Virus record (IMG/VR): IMGVR_UViG_3300028423_000586
Location: 1 to 64,000 of that record
Strand: one strand, 5' to 3'
DNA from: a virus
DNA length: 64,000 nt
Part shown: positions 44,340 through 52,079 of the stretch, piece by piece
Numbering within the stretch: position 1 is the first letter of the stretch
Layout: the number at the start of each line of letters is the position of its first letter
Program-made: the position numbers and the translations under genes
Notes under the pieces: generated by a model
The model's input: only the letters and a program-made list of their open reading frames with translations
Databases searched by the model: none
What the model was told of the DNA's origin: nothing

Positions 44340-45227
44340 ATGAACTTAGAGAAATTAGCTAAAGACCATGAATTAGATTTATTACGTCATGGCTTTGATG
44401 AATTAACTAAAGCTCCATTAAAGTACTTAAACGAAATAGACTTAGATAGCGTAAACCTAGAAGATGAAGAACGTAGTGAACTATTTGATTGGTTACATCA
44501 AGATAAGCTAGATGAAATTGTATATAAGCTAGTAGCTAGGGTAGTTATGGATGGTTCTGTAACTGCTCAAGCACTAGTAGGTATGATGTTTAATAAAATT
44601 AGATACCTTAAATCTAGGCAACATATCCTTGATATTATGCTTAATGCTGTATCTAGTAATAAATTCATAGAAGTTAAACGAGTAGGTATGTACCTAATGT
44701 TTACTTGTAAGAATAAACTACCTAAAGAAATAGCTGATAAGCGTAAGAAACTAAGTTATGTATTACCTAGTATTGATATTCCTCTGAAAGTAACTAATAA
44801 CTCAATGATTGGTTATAGGACTATCAACCAAAGTATTATTTGTGGTGGTGTACTTAAACATCATGATAAACCTTTAAACCTTAATCATATCAACCGAGTT
44901 AATAGAACTCCTTACCGATTAGAAAACCGTATTCAATTCCTAGTTAAACCTCAATTTGATTCTGAACCAAAGATGAAAGATGACGGTAATATGGAAACAG
45001 AAAAAGATGTATCTAAACGCTTTGAAACATGGACTCAGTTAATGACTGAAATCCCAGAAAAAGCAAAGATTATGGTAGAGAACGGTAACCGTTTCTATAT
45101 ACACCACAGATTCGATAATGGAGGTAGATGCTATACCAAAGCATTTCATTTTAATTATCAGGGCATAGCTTATTGTAAGGCTATGGTACAAGCGTATAAC
45201 CGCGAAATAGTAGAACCGGAGTTTTAA
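44340..45227 (+). CDS. phage RNA polymerase II subunit 1, N4 gp15-like
   Basis: A 295-residue protein equal to the N-terminal part of a T7-type single-subunit RNA polymerase that is split in N4-like phages. The C-terminal region holds the T/DxxGR signature (HHRFDNGGRCY, Asp259 to Arg263), followed by KAFHFNYQGIAYCKA, which contacts the hybrid and joins the palm. N4 gp15 (269 residues) pairs with gp16 to make the middle-gene polymerase. The partner gene lies at 46037-47299, separated by two small genes. Confidence 0.88.
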   Translation: MNLEKLAKDHELDLLRHGFDELTKAPLKYLNEIDLDSVNLEDEERSELFDWLHQDKLDEIVYKLVARVVMDGSVTAQALVGMMFNKIRYLKSRQHILDIMLNAVSSNKFIEVKRVGMYLMFTCKNKLPKEIADKRKKLSYVLPSIDIPLKVTNNSMIGYRTINQSIICGGVLKHHDKPLNLNHINRVNRTPYRLENRIQFLVKPQFDSEPKMKDDGNMETEKDVSKRFETWTQLMTEIPEKAKIMVENGNRFYIHHRFDNGGRCYTKAFHFNYQGIAYCKAMVQAYNREIVEPEF

Positions 45228-45229
45228 TT

Positions 45230-45583
45230 ATGAATAACCCACCAAGCAGTGTATTACTAATGAGCATCATTAGTATATTAGTTAAGCATTACCACCCAGT
45301 ATCTTTGGAGTATAACCATGAAGCAGGTACAGTAATGTATCGCTTACATACAGGTCATAAGTCAGATATTACTCTACATATGGAAGGTAATATTTTAATA
45401 GTTTTAACTAGATACAACGGTAGAGATGAAATCAATACTCTAGATGACTTACTAGATATTCATAGCTACTGGTTTAATGATGCTACTAGTAGAGGTTGGG
45501 GTAAGATTTACTGCTCTGACGGATTTAAAGCACTGTATGCTGTAGCACTACGTGATTACCCAGAGGACACTAGTAATGATTAG
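45230..45583 (+). CDS. hypothetical protein between polymerase subunits
   Basis: A 117-residue protein (SLEYNHEAGTVMYRLHTGHK) two bases after the RNAP1 stop, so surely co-transcribed with it. No recognised family. Confidence 0.7.
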   Translation: MNNPPSSVLLMSIISILVKHYHPVSLEYNHEAGTVMYRLHTGHKSDITLHMEGNILIVLTRYNGRDEINTLDDLLDIHSYWFNDATSRGWGKIYCSDGFKALYAVALRDYPEDTSND

Positions 45584-46007
45584 ACATGGTACAGAGCCTT
45601 ACTTAGAGTGTTCAACCAAAGGTGATAAAAGGTTTAGTGCCTTTTGTGCTCGAATAAAATCAGCTAAAAACAAATCAATAGAGGAATTATATCAAGCAAG
45701 TAAAGTATTTCCTGATGGTACTACCGGTTTAACTTGGCGTGAAGCCAAAGGTAAGAAAGCCGTTAATATGAAAGAATGTAATAAGTATTACTCAGCACTA
45801 TGGGTATATTACATTGTATGTGAAAACCCTAATTTACTTGATGTGTTAAAACAAGCTTCAGGACTATCGGATATATTCGGACAAAAACACAGATGTTGTC
45901 AGGCTACAGAGTTATGGGACATCAGAAACAAGTATATATCCGGTAAAGATATGAATTTAGTACTACAAGATGCTAAAGAAGTAATCTACCTGATGAACCG
46001 AAAATAA
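45577..46007 (+). CDS. conserved-looking hypothetical protein
   Basis: A 143-residue basic protein, MIRHGTEPYLECSTKGDKRF at the start, with a Cys pair near the end (HRCCQATELWDIR). The ATG at 45577, behind AGAGGA, is preferred over a GTG at 45552. Phage proteins with the pattern ECSTKGDKRFSAF are familiar, but I cannot name a function. Confidence 0.68.
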
Positions 46008-46024
46008 TTGATTCCCCAAATCAA
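46008..46024 (+). promoter_or_regulatory. ATTCCCCAA element in a hairpin before RNAP2 gene
   Basis: TTGATT (46008-46013), CCCCA and AATCAA (46019-46024) form a small stem-loop containing ATTCCCCAA (46011-46019). The nonamer ends exactly 17 bases before the ATG at 46037. Confidence 0.5.
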
Positions 46025-46036
46025 AGGAAACCTACT

Positions 46037-47299
46037 ATGAAACCATTATTCACTGCGGCTCAATGGAGCTTAATTGATTTAGCAAACCAATTTGGTTTAG
46101 ACAAGAAACCATTTGAAGTACGTCTTCAGTGGGGTAGAGAGCAATTAGTTAAAATACGTAAATGCGCAGGTATGTTAGACCTAAGTAAGCATTTCGATGA
46201 CATTATTAAGAAAGCTGATGAGCCTGAACTATTTACTGCTGCTCTACTTAATGTATGGGATATAGTTAATGGTCGTCCTTCAGGTCACTTTATTGAATTG
46301 GATGCTGCTGCTAGTGGTCCTCAGTTATTATCCGTAGCTACTCGTTGTATACGTGGTATGACTATTACAGGTGCTATCAGTGATAATGTACCAGACCTAT
46401 ATACAACGATATTTGGTATCATGCGTGAAGAAGTACCTAACATGGCTGTAATCAAACGAACCAACGTTAAGAAAGCAACAGTACCTTATGTATATGGCTC
46501 TGGTAAAGCACCTAAAACGGTATTTGGTGACTTCCATAATCTATTCACAGAAGCTTATTACAAAGCAGTACCAAGAGCTGAAGTAGTTAAGAACCTGTTA
46601 ATTAATGCATGGGACTCTAATGCTACTTACTATGAATGGGAATTACCTGATGGTCATACAGCTCATATCAAAGTAATCCGTGATGAAAGTGAAGTCTTCT
46701 ACTACAACGGTAAACGTTTTACCTATGTATATGAAGACTTAGGTGCTAAGAAGAAAGGTGAAGAAGGAACCAAGGCATTAGCTGCTAGGGTTACTCACTC
46801 ATTCGATGCTTACGTATTACGTGAAACTGATGCTCGTACTGACTATAACCTTCATCAAATGTTAGTAGCTAAAGAAGCATTAGAAGCTTACTTAGCAGGT
46901 GAAACTCAAATAGGAACCATGACTGAAGTAAAACGATTAGAACGTCTATCTAAGAAATTTAAGATGGTATCTATTCGTGGTGCCGAAGAAATCAAACGTG
47001 GTTACTTAGATGGTATCGACAAGATGTACGCTAGGGAACTTCTAGAAATTGTTAATATCACTCTAAATGAAGATGAACCTGCACAGCTTAAGCTTATTCA
47101 TGATGGCTATGGTGCTCTACCTAACCATGTGAATACCTGTAAGACTCACTACAACAACCTACTAGCTGAAACCTATATCGGTGAATGGTTACCCAAAGTA
47201 GTAGAGCAACTAACCGGTATTAATATGCTTAAAGATATGGAACCGCCTAAAGCAGAAATCATCCGTAAACTACGTAATAGCAAATATGCTATTTCATAA
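46037..47299 (+). CDS. phage RNA polymerase II subunit 2, N4 gp16-like
   Basis: A 420-residue catalytic subunit of the split T7-like RNA polymerase. Motif A is FIELDAAASGPQ with Asp89. Motif B fits R141-x3-K145-x7-Y153-G154 exactly as in T7 RNA polymerase. Motif C is HDGYG with His355-Asp356. N4 gp16 has 404 residues. With the subunit at 44340-45227 it should transcribe middle genes such as the replication block. It ends before a strong terminator. Confidence 0.92.
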   Translation: MKPLFTAAQWSLIDLANQFGLDKKPFEVRLQWGREQLVKIRKCAGMLDLSKHFDDIIKKADEPELFTAALLNVWDIVNGRPSGHFIELDAAASGPQLLSVATRCIRGMTITGAISDNVPDLYTTIFGIMREEVPNMAVIKRTNVKKATVPYVYGSGKAPKTVFGDFHNLFTEAYYKAVPRAEVVKNLLINAWDSNATYYEWELPDGHTAHIKVIRDESEVFYYNGKRFTYVYEDLGAKKKGEEGTKALAARVTHSFDAYVLRETDARTDYNLHQMLVAKEALEAYLAGETQIGTMTEVKRLERLSKKFKMVSIRGAEEIKRGYLDGIDKMYARELLEIVNITLNEDEPAQLKLIHDGYGALPNHVNTCKTHYNNLLAETYIGEWLPKVVEQLTGINMLKDMEPPKAEIIRKLRNSKYAIS

Positions 47300-47315
47300 T
47301 TCGCAATAAGACTGT

Positions 47316-47350
47316 AAACTCACCTAAATTTAGGTGAGTTTATTTTTTAT
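47316..47350 (+). terminator. strong intrinsic terminator after RNAP2 gene
   Basis: AAACTCACCTAAA and TTTAGGTGAGTTT form a perfect 26-bp palindrome (47316-47341), followed by ATTTTTT. Confidence 0.9.
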
Positions 47351-47398
47351 TCTTTCGTGAATATGTACCGATATTCTAACTTTCTAAATTGACCAAAA

Positions 47399-47437
47399 AG
47401 GTACTATAGATAGGCGATAGTCTATACCTCCTTTTTT
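47399..47437 (+). terminator. second hairpin with T6 run
   Basis: AGGTA-CT-ATAGA and TCTATACCT pair with a small bulge around TAGGCGATAG and are followed by CCTTTTTT. It stands about 50 bp after the main terminator and may be a back-up terminator or a processing site. Confidence 0.5.
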
Positions 47438-47470
47438 CGGTCTTTTCTATAGCCTAACTGGATACTAACT

Positions 47471-47575
47471 ATGTTTACTCATAATCACTCAGTGAATAAA
47501 GCATTAGCACTACACATTCAAGCTTCATTTAAAATTGAAAAAGCTATGCAATGGAAGCCGAAAGGCATCATTTAA
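47471..47575 (+). CDS. possible 34-residue protein
   Basis: ATG 47471 opens a frame starting MFTHNHSVNKALALHIQASF, amphipathic and basic, between two hairpin terminators and the next gene. A weak GGATA precedes it. It may be coding or part of a leader. Confidence 0.35.
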   Translation: MFTHNHSVNKALALHIQASFKIEKAMQWKPKGII

Positions 47576-47611
47576 TTCAATTTACTTTTTATAAAACTAA
47601 TTAGTTACATC

Positions 47612-47842
47612 ATGGTTTACGTTGTTCTATACCCTGATGTTGATAGTCATATCATGTGGTACGTTGGTCATTTCTTTGTGGTATTGGTATTAGGTACTAT
47701 TGTACATAGGACAATGTGTACTCTATATCTAAGTTGGTTAAAAGAAATACCTAAGATACCTCAAGAATTACTTCGTGATGCAGGTTATACAGAAACCCAC
47801 ATAAGCAGGTTGGATAAGTCATGGTTCAGGAAACACATATAA
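47612..47842 (+). CDS. small membrane protein
   Basis: A 76-residue protein with a hydrophobic segment (about residues 14-42, including FFVVLVLGTIVH) and a basic C-terminal half. It overlaps the next gene by 22 bp. Function unknown. Confidence 0.6.
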   Translation: MVYVVLYPDVDSHIMWYVGHFFVVLVLGTIVHRTMCTLYLSWLKEIPKIPQELLRDAGYTETHISRLDKSWFRKHI

Positions 47843-48207
47843 ACAAAAATACACAAAAAGCTTTAGAAAACTTTATGCGTACTAATTGGAACAAAGTGTA
47901 CACCTTAGACCAATTGCATAATCTAGGCTTTGGTGAAAAATCTACTATCGTATCTCGTATTAAAGTAAGTAATATTATTTACCGTGTATCCAGAGGTAAG
48001 TATCAATTCACACCTTGGAAAAGAGATAGTGCTAAACCAGCTAAAGTAGTAGTGCAGGAACTACTAGAGAATAATCCTGTCATTACTCTTTCTGAATTAT
48101 CTAAGCAAGGTAACATCAGTATTGATACTGCACGAAAAGCGGTAGACCATCTAAGAGCAGACGGTAAATGCATAGTAAGAGAAGCGTCCTTCCGGTTAGT
48201 AGAATGA
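47821..48207 (+). CDS. winged-helix DNA-binding protein
   Basis: A 128-residue basic protein. The C-terminal half contains a typical winged helix-turn-helix (TLSELSKQGNISIDTARKAV, then a wing around CIVREASFRLVE). The N-terminal half has a second similar helix pattern (TLDQLHNLGFGEKSTIVSRI). It is likely an early transcription regulator. A shorter start at 47875 is possible. Confidence 0.65.
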   Translation: MVQETHINKNTQKALENFMRTNWNKVYTLDQLHNLGFGEKSTIVSRIKVSNIIYRVSRGKYQFTPWKRDSAKPAKVVVQELLENNPVITLSELSKQGNISIDTARKAVDHLRADGKCIVREASFRLVE

Positions 48208-48311
48208 TTAAACGTTTATACAGATATCAGTATTTACACTCTGATATTCTTAGTCTCTGGGTAGCTATAGTCTTATTGGTTGTAGCTACCTTCTTTTTTT
48301 GGTTCTCTTAA
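48204..48311 (+). CDS. 35-residue single-pass membrane peptide
   Basis: ATG 48204 overlaps the preceding TGA (ATGA). The product has a basic N-terminus (MIKRLYRYQYLHSDILSLW) and a hydrophobic helix ending in a Phe-rich stretch. Coupling to the wHTH gene supports expression. Confidence 0.45.
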   Translation: MIKRLYRYQYLHSDILSLWVAIVLLVVATFFFWFS

Positions 48312-48323
48312 AAGGAATAACCA

Positions 48324-48716
48324 ATGGATAACGTAACTGATTTTCCTTTATTCAATACTCTTTTTGCTACTCACAACATTAACCAAGTAGAGATAGTCAC
48401 TACAAGACACGGTAACCCTAAAGTAGTATTCACTTCTGACTTTGATGAAAATGCTTGGTCTACTACACACCATATCCCTGTTACAACAGCACTTGATATT
48501 CTTAATGATTCCTTAAAACAGATATCAAGTCTCTACGCAGTTCAAGACACGTTAGGTGATTTGATGGTTAAGCACTATGGTAATAAAGCAGGTGTTGCTC
48601 GTTACTTAGGGCTAAATAGAACCACCGTAAGAACGGCTTGTGATATAGGTGATGCAGGTCTCCTTGTGGTAAATAATGTTATTTACCGTTCTACCCAAAA
48701 ACGTGTAAAAGGTTAG
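48324..48716 (+). CDS. DNA-binding protein with Fis-type HTH
   Basis: A 130-residue protein whose C-terminal part (MVKHYGNKAGVARYLGLNRT, then TVRTACDIG) reads as a Fis/NtrC-type helix-turn-helix. The N-terminal 70 residues form an alpha/beta domain of unknown family. It lies just before the tRNA cluster and is likely a transcriptional regulator. AAGGA precedes the ATG. Confidence 0.68.
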   Translation: MDNVTDFPLFNTLFATHNINQVEIVTTRHGNPKVVFTSDFDENAWSTTHHIPVTTALDILNDSLKQISSLYAVQDTLGDLMVKHYGNKAGVARYLGLNRTTVRTACDIGDAGLLVVNNVIYRSTQKRVKG

Positions 48717-48827
48717 TTTTCACCTCGTTTTTGTGGTTGTTTTGACAGCAGATGTAAAGTAACCCCATCTAAAATAAACTTTTCTGTTGCAATAGATTTA
48801 GATTTAATCTAACTTAATTAAAGTACT

Positions 48828-48890
48828 TTGATTGGGGAATCAAGGTAAGGGTATTAAGGTATCCTTGAATACTCCTTAACGGGAGTATTC
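48828..48890 (+). promoter_or_regulatory. structured tRNA leader with alternative hairpins
   Basis: TTGATT, GGGG and AATCAA make a stem-loop (48828-48843). The segment CCTTGAATACTCC (48863-48875) can pair upstream with GGGTATTAAGG (48849-48859, two bulges) or, through GAATACTCC, downstream with GGAGTATTC (48882-48890, nine bp). The two pairings exclude each other. The first tRNA begins six bases later. The remaining bases from 48717 to 48827 show no gene. Confidence 0.5.
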
Positions 48891-48896
48891 TAAACT

Positions 48897-48972
48897 GGTT
48901 ACTTAGCTCAGTTGGTAGAGCAGGAGCGTCATGAGCTTCAGGTCATTGGTTCAAATCCAGTAGTAACCACCA
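48897..48972 (+). tRNA. tRNA with CAT anticodon (Met or Ile2)
   Basis: A complete cloverleaf with encoded CCA: acceptor GGTTACT/AGTAACC, D arm GCTC/GAGC, anticodon stem GGAGC/GCTTC, T arm ATTGG-TTCAAAT-CCAGT. The anticodon CAT is at 48930-48932. The G1-C72 pair argues against an initiator. Bases 32 and 37 are both G, unusual for Met or lysidine-Ile tRNAs, so identity is open. Confidence 0.93.
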
Positions 48973-48973
48973 T

Positions 48974-49050
48974 AGCAGATTAGCCAAGTGGTCTAAGGCA
49001 TCGGACTTTGATTCCGACATTCATAGGTTCGAATCCTATATCTGCTTCCA
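48974..49050 (+). tRNA. tRNA-Gln (TTG)
   Basis: A cloverleaf with encoded CCA: acceptor AGCAGAT/ATCTGCT, anticodon stem TCGGA/TCCGA, loop CTTTGAT with anticodon TTG (49008-49010), T arm ATAGG-TTCGAAT-CCTAT. The discriminator base is T, while bacterial tRNA-Gln usually has G. It starts two bases after the preceding tRNA. Confidence 0.93.
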
Positions 49051-49058
49051 AATTTAAT

Positions 49059-49136
49059 GAGGGGGTAGCTCCAATTGGTTAGAGCGACGGATTCCAAATC
49101 CGTAGGTTCTTGGTTCGAATCCAAGTCCCTTTGCCA
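49059..49136 (+). tRNA. tRNA-Trp (CCA)
   Basis: A cloverleaf with encoded CCA. The acceptor GAGGGGG/TCCCTTT contains three G-U pairs. Anticodon stem ACGGA/TCCGT, loop TTCCAAA with anticodon CCA (49094-49096), T arm CTTGG-TTCGAAT-CCAAG, discriminator G as expected for Trp. Confidence 0.92.
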
Positions 49137-49186
49137 AATACTCTATTCATCCTAAAGAGACTTGCATACGTCAGACTTTAAAGAAT

Positions 49187-49367
49187 AGTGTATAGCTTCT
49201 AGTTAGATGTATACACTTAGGGCATCAAAGCTAATACCAATCCTAGTGAGTGTACGGAGAGGTAAAGTGGAGGAACACACTGAAGCAAATAACCACAATT
49301 TACGTACCAAACATTGGTATAAGACAAGGTGAGCAGAGGTTCGTTTGTAGGGAATTACACCTTGTCT
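49187..49367 (+). ncRNA. candidate structured RNA after tRNA cluster
   Basis: No protein frame is visible. Perfect complementary pairs follow one another: AGTGTATA/TATACACT (49187-49194 and 49210-49217), ATACCAAT/ATTGGTAT (49234-49241 and 49313-49320, with a GTGT/ACAC stem inside) and AGACAAGGTG/CACCTTGTCT (49322-49331 and 49358-49367). The last stem is followed by ATTTTGTTT. It is a possible non-coding RNA ending in a terminator. Flanking bases 49137-49186 and 49368-49500 show no gene. Confidence 0.5.
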
Positions 49368-49500
49368 ATTTTGTTTAGTGCTTTAGTTTTATTGATTACG
49401 ATACGTGTAAGGTAAGATAGTCAGTACTAGAGCACTAACCAGAATGAAGAATCCTACTCAGATATCTATGTAATTACCACTGCACCTTAGATGTCTGATT

Positions 49501-49609
49501 TGCCCAATGAGTAGTAGGATAATCGTGCCTCTGGGTTATTCTTGAATGATGCCTATCAAGCATACGATACGAGATAATCCGGTCAACAGACCCCTCATTG
49601 GGCATTTTT
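49501..49609 (+). ncRNA. candidate structured RNA with closing stem and T5 tail
   Basis: TGCCCAATGAG (49501-49511) pairs perfectly with CTCATTGGGCA (49594-49604), followed by TTTTT. Inside, GGGTTATT pairs with GATAATCC (49533-49540 and 49573-49580, two G-U pairs) and CTTGA with TCAAG (49541-49545 and 49556-49560). The 109-base nested fold ends like a terminator. Confidence 0.55.
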
Positions 49610-49627
49610 AACACAACAAGGATAGGT

Positions 49628-49813
49628 ATGACTGCACTATTGATTGAACTAAAAAAGCTATTACTTCCATTCATGGCATTAATGGTTTTGATAGGAATGA
49701 CACCTATCTTAATCGCAGCTTCACTCTATGAGTTATACATGCTCATTGCCCCAAAACCGATAGGCAATAAACCTCTACTTAAGAGAAGCACAGAGCTTTG
49801 GACTCTGGTATAA
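49628..49813 (+). CDS. small membrane protein
   Basis: A 61-residue protein with one long hydrophobic segment (about residues 10-40) and a basic C-terminus. The ATG at 49628 is preceded by AAGGATAG; an in-frame upstream start at 49598 would fall inside the structured RNA stem and is rejected. Function unknown. Confidence 0.6.
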   Translation: MTALLIELKKLLLPFMALMVLIGMTPILIAASLYELYMLIAPKPIGNKPLLKRSTELWTLV

Positions 49814-49838
49814 ATAAGAGTGAAGAATCAAGGACTAG

Positions 49839-49861
49839 AAAACCCACCATGTGTGGGTTTT
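49839..49861 (+). terminator. intrinsic terminator
   Basis: AAAACCCAC (49839-49847) pairs with GTGGGTTTT (49853-49861) around CATGT. It closes the transcript of the small membrane protein gene. Confidence 0.75.
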
Positions 49862-49882
49862 CGCACATCTGTAGGTAAGCCT

Positions 49883-50044
49883 ATGGTTTCTAAAATACCA
49901 ACAACCAAAGTACGTATCTCTCTGGTTATTACAGTACCTTCAAGTAAGGTAACTACTTTCCACCAAGATTTAATCAAACGTATGCATAAGTACTTAGCTA
50001 AATACGCAGTTAAAGTACATGCTGTTGATTCAATAATCGAATAG
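49883..50044 (+). CDS. small basic protein
   Basis: A 53-residue protein (MVSKIPTTKVRISLVITVPS start). A GTG start at 49820 would read through the terminator at 49839-49861, so the ATG at 49883 is preferred. Function unknown. Confidence 0.5.
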   Translation: MVSKIPTTKVRISLVITVPSSKVTTFHQDLIKRMHKYLAKYAVKVHAVDSIIE

Positions 50045-50045
50045 T

Positions 50046-50054
50046 ATTCCCCAA
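50046..50054 (+). promoter_or_regulatory. ATTCCCCAA element before 666-residue gene
   Basis: The nonamer is followed by CAAAGTGAGAAATTT and the ATG at 50070 (15 bases). It is similar to the copies at 42979 and 46011. Confidence 0.45.
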
Positions 50055-50069
50055 CAAAGTGAGAAATTT

Positions 50070-52070
50070 ATGAACTTCCAGAAATTCCGTGATGCTGTGT
50101 CAGCTCAGATTAACCGTATGGTTAACCAAAGTCCTGTACTATTAGTAGTTTCTTTGGATAAAGAAGCTTTGTATTCTACCTACCTATCGGCTTTTCCTGA
50201 AGGTACTAACCCGCTATTTCGTGAACGTACAGAACATGACTGCAATTGCTGTAAAGGTTTTATCCGTAAGCTAGGTAACGTAGTTTCTGTAATTGATGGT
50301 GAGCTAGTATCTATCTGGGATATTGATATCACTGATGTAGACCCTGCATATGCCACGGTTGCTAAAGCATTAAGTAAGTTTGTTAAGTCTCATAAAGTAG
50401 ACAATGTATTACGTCTTGAGATCGTTACTGTAGGCGTTAAAAAGAACTTTGACTTACAAACTAATGACCAGTATGACCATTTCTTCCAAGAGATGCCATG
50501 TGGTTATGTAATTGATGTTCCTAATCATCCGCTTAACCTAGTAACCAACCATAAAACAGCATTGTCTAACTCTATGCAGATAGACAAAACCGCTATTGAG
50601 TTGGTACTAGAACTAGCTGAATCTGGTTCTCTTTACCGTGGTGAAGAAAAGATTCCTATGCTTAAAAAGTGGCTAGAGCTTAAAGGTCTTTACGATAATG
50701 TAGTACCTTCTTTGATTGATGCTTGGTTATTCGAAACCGCACACTTCTTAGGTGATTTCTCTAACCTACGTGGAAGTTCAATCGGTACTCTTGTAGAAGA
50801 TATCTTTAAGGGAGTAGATATCAATGAAGCTGTATCTAAATACGAGCGTATTGTAGCTCCTGAGAACTATAAACGTTCTTCTGCTCCTGTTACCCAAGCA
50901 ATGATTAATAACGCTATGGAGACAGTTAATAAGCTTGGTATCGAAGAATCTCTAAAACGCCGTTTTGCTACATCAGATGACTTAACCATCAACAATGTAC
51001 TATTTGCTGACTACTCAGTTAAACCTTCTATGGGTGTGTTTGACGCTATTAAACCTACTGCTACTAACGTAGTACCTAACTTGGATAAGTTAGAGGAAGT
51101 ACCTTTGGAAGTCTTCCTAAGCAAAATTCTACCTAAAGCAGAAAAGCTTGAAGTAATGGTATCTAATAACCAAGTGAATAACTTTGTTAGTCTAGTGGCT
51201 CCTGTAAATCCTGATGCCTCTAACATTCTTAAATGGGGTAACAACTTCTCTTGGTCTTACAACGGCGATGTTACTGACTCGCTAATGAAAGAACGTGTGA
51301 AAGCAGCAGGGGGTAAAGTCGATGGTGACTTACGATTCTCTATCCAGTGGAATGAAAATTTCAATGACTGTGATGTGGATTTGGATGCCCATGCTATTAC
51401 ACCTGACGCTCATATCTATTACATGAATGAGCATGATTCTCATGGTGGTATGCTTGACATAGATATCCGTGTACCTCGACGTAAAGTAGCAGTAGAAAAT
51501 ATTACTTGGGCTGATAAAGATAAGCTGCCTGATGGTAAATACCAGTTTTATGTGAATAACTATTCTGGTTTTTGTCAAGGCGGGTTTAAAGCTGAAATCT
51601 CATTCTTAGGTGAAACCTATGAGTATGTATACTCTAAGTCTATCAACCACGGTAAGAATGTACCTGTATCTGAAGTCACTATCCTGAATGGCAAAGCAAC
51701 CTTTAAGCACTTGATTGATTCCTCAACTTCTTCTCTTGAAGTTTGGGGTGTAAAAACTAATGAATTTATACCTGTTGAAACAGTATTAAATTCACCTAAC
51801 CATTGGGACGGTGAAAAGACTGGTCTTAAGCATGTATTCTTTATGCTGAAAGGTTGTGTTAACCCTAACCCTGTTCGTGGTTTATACAATGAGTTCCTAT
51901 CGAACGACTTACACAAACATCGTAAAGTGTTCGAGCTACTAGGTACTAGACTACGTGCTGAGCACTCAGATAAACAACTAAGCGGTGTAGGATTCTCTAC
52001 AGGTAAGTCAAATGAGCTTATCTGTAAAGTAACCGGCTCTTACTCCCGTACAATCAAAATCATCTTTTAA
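50070..52070 (+). CDS. large protein with YfaP/DUF2135-like domain
   Basis: A 666-residue soluble protein. A Cys/His group (EHDCNCCKGF) lies near residue 57. Residues about 150-400 are helical. Residues about 415-525 look like the DUF2135 domain of bacterial YfaP: CDVDLDAHAITPDAHIYYMN, then GGMLDIDI, AVENITW and DGKYQFYVNNYSGF. A further beta domain ends the protein. The function is not known; in bacteria such domains occur with von Willebrand-type or surface proteins. It heads an operon with deformylase, Nudix and macro-like genes, nine bases before the deformylase start. Confidence 0.75.
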   Translation: MNFQKFRDAVSAQINRMVNQSPVLLVVSLDKEALYSTYLSAFPEGTNPLFRERTEHDCNCCKGFIRKLGNVVSVIDGELVSIWDIDITDVDPAYATVAKALSKFVKSHKVDNVLRLEIVTVGVKKNFDLQTNDQYDHFFQEMPCGYVIDVPNHPLNLVTNHKTALSNSMQIDKTAIELVLELAESGSLYRGEEKIPMLKKWLELKGLYDNVVPSLIDAWLFETAHFLGDFSNLRGSSIGTLVEDIFKGVDINEAVSKYERIVAPENYKRSSAPVTQAMINNAMETVNKLGIEESLKRRFATSDDLTINNVLFADYSVKPSMGVFDAIKPTATNVVPNLDKLEEVPLEVFLSKILPKAEKLEVMVSNNQVNNFVSLVAPVNPDASNILKWGNNFSWSYNGDVTDSLMKERVKAAGGKVDGDLRFSIQWNENFNDCDVDLDAHAITPDAHIYYMNEHDSHGGMLDIDIRVPRRKVAVENITWADKDKLPDGKYQFYVNNYSGFCQGGFKAEISFLGETYEYVYSKSINHGKNVPVSEVTILNGKATFKHLIDSSTSSLEVWGVKTNEFIPVETVLNSPNHWDGEKTGLKHVFFMLKGCVNPNPVRGLYNEFLSNDLHKHRKVFELLGTRLRAEHSDKQLSGVGFSTGKSNELICKVTGSYSRTIKIIF

Positions 52071-52079
52071 GAGGTCACT

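Noticed and set aside
49820-49882. GTG start at 49820
   Set aside because: The segment contains a clear intrinsic terminator hairpin, so coding there is unlikely.
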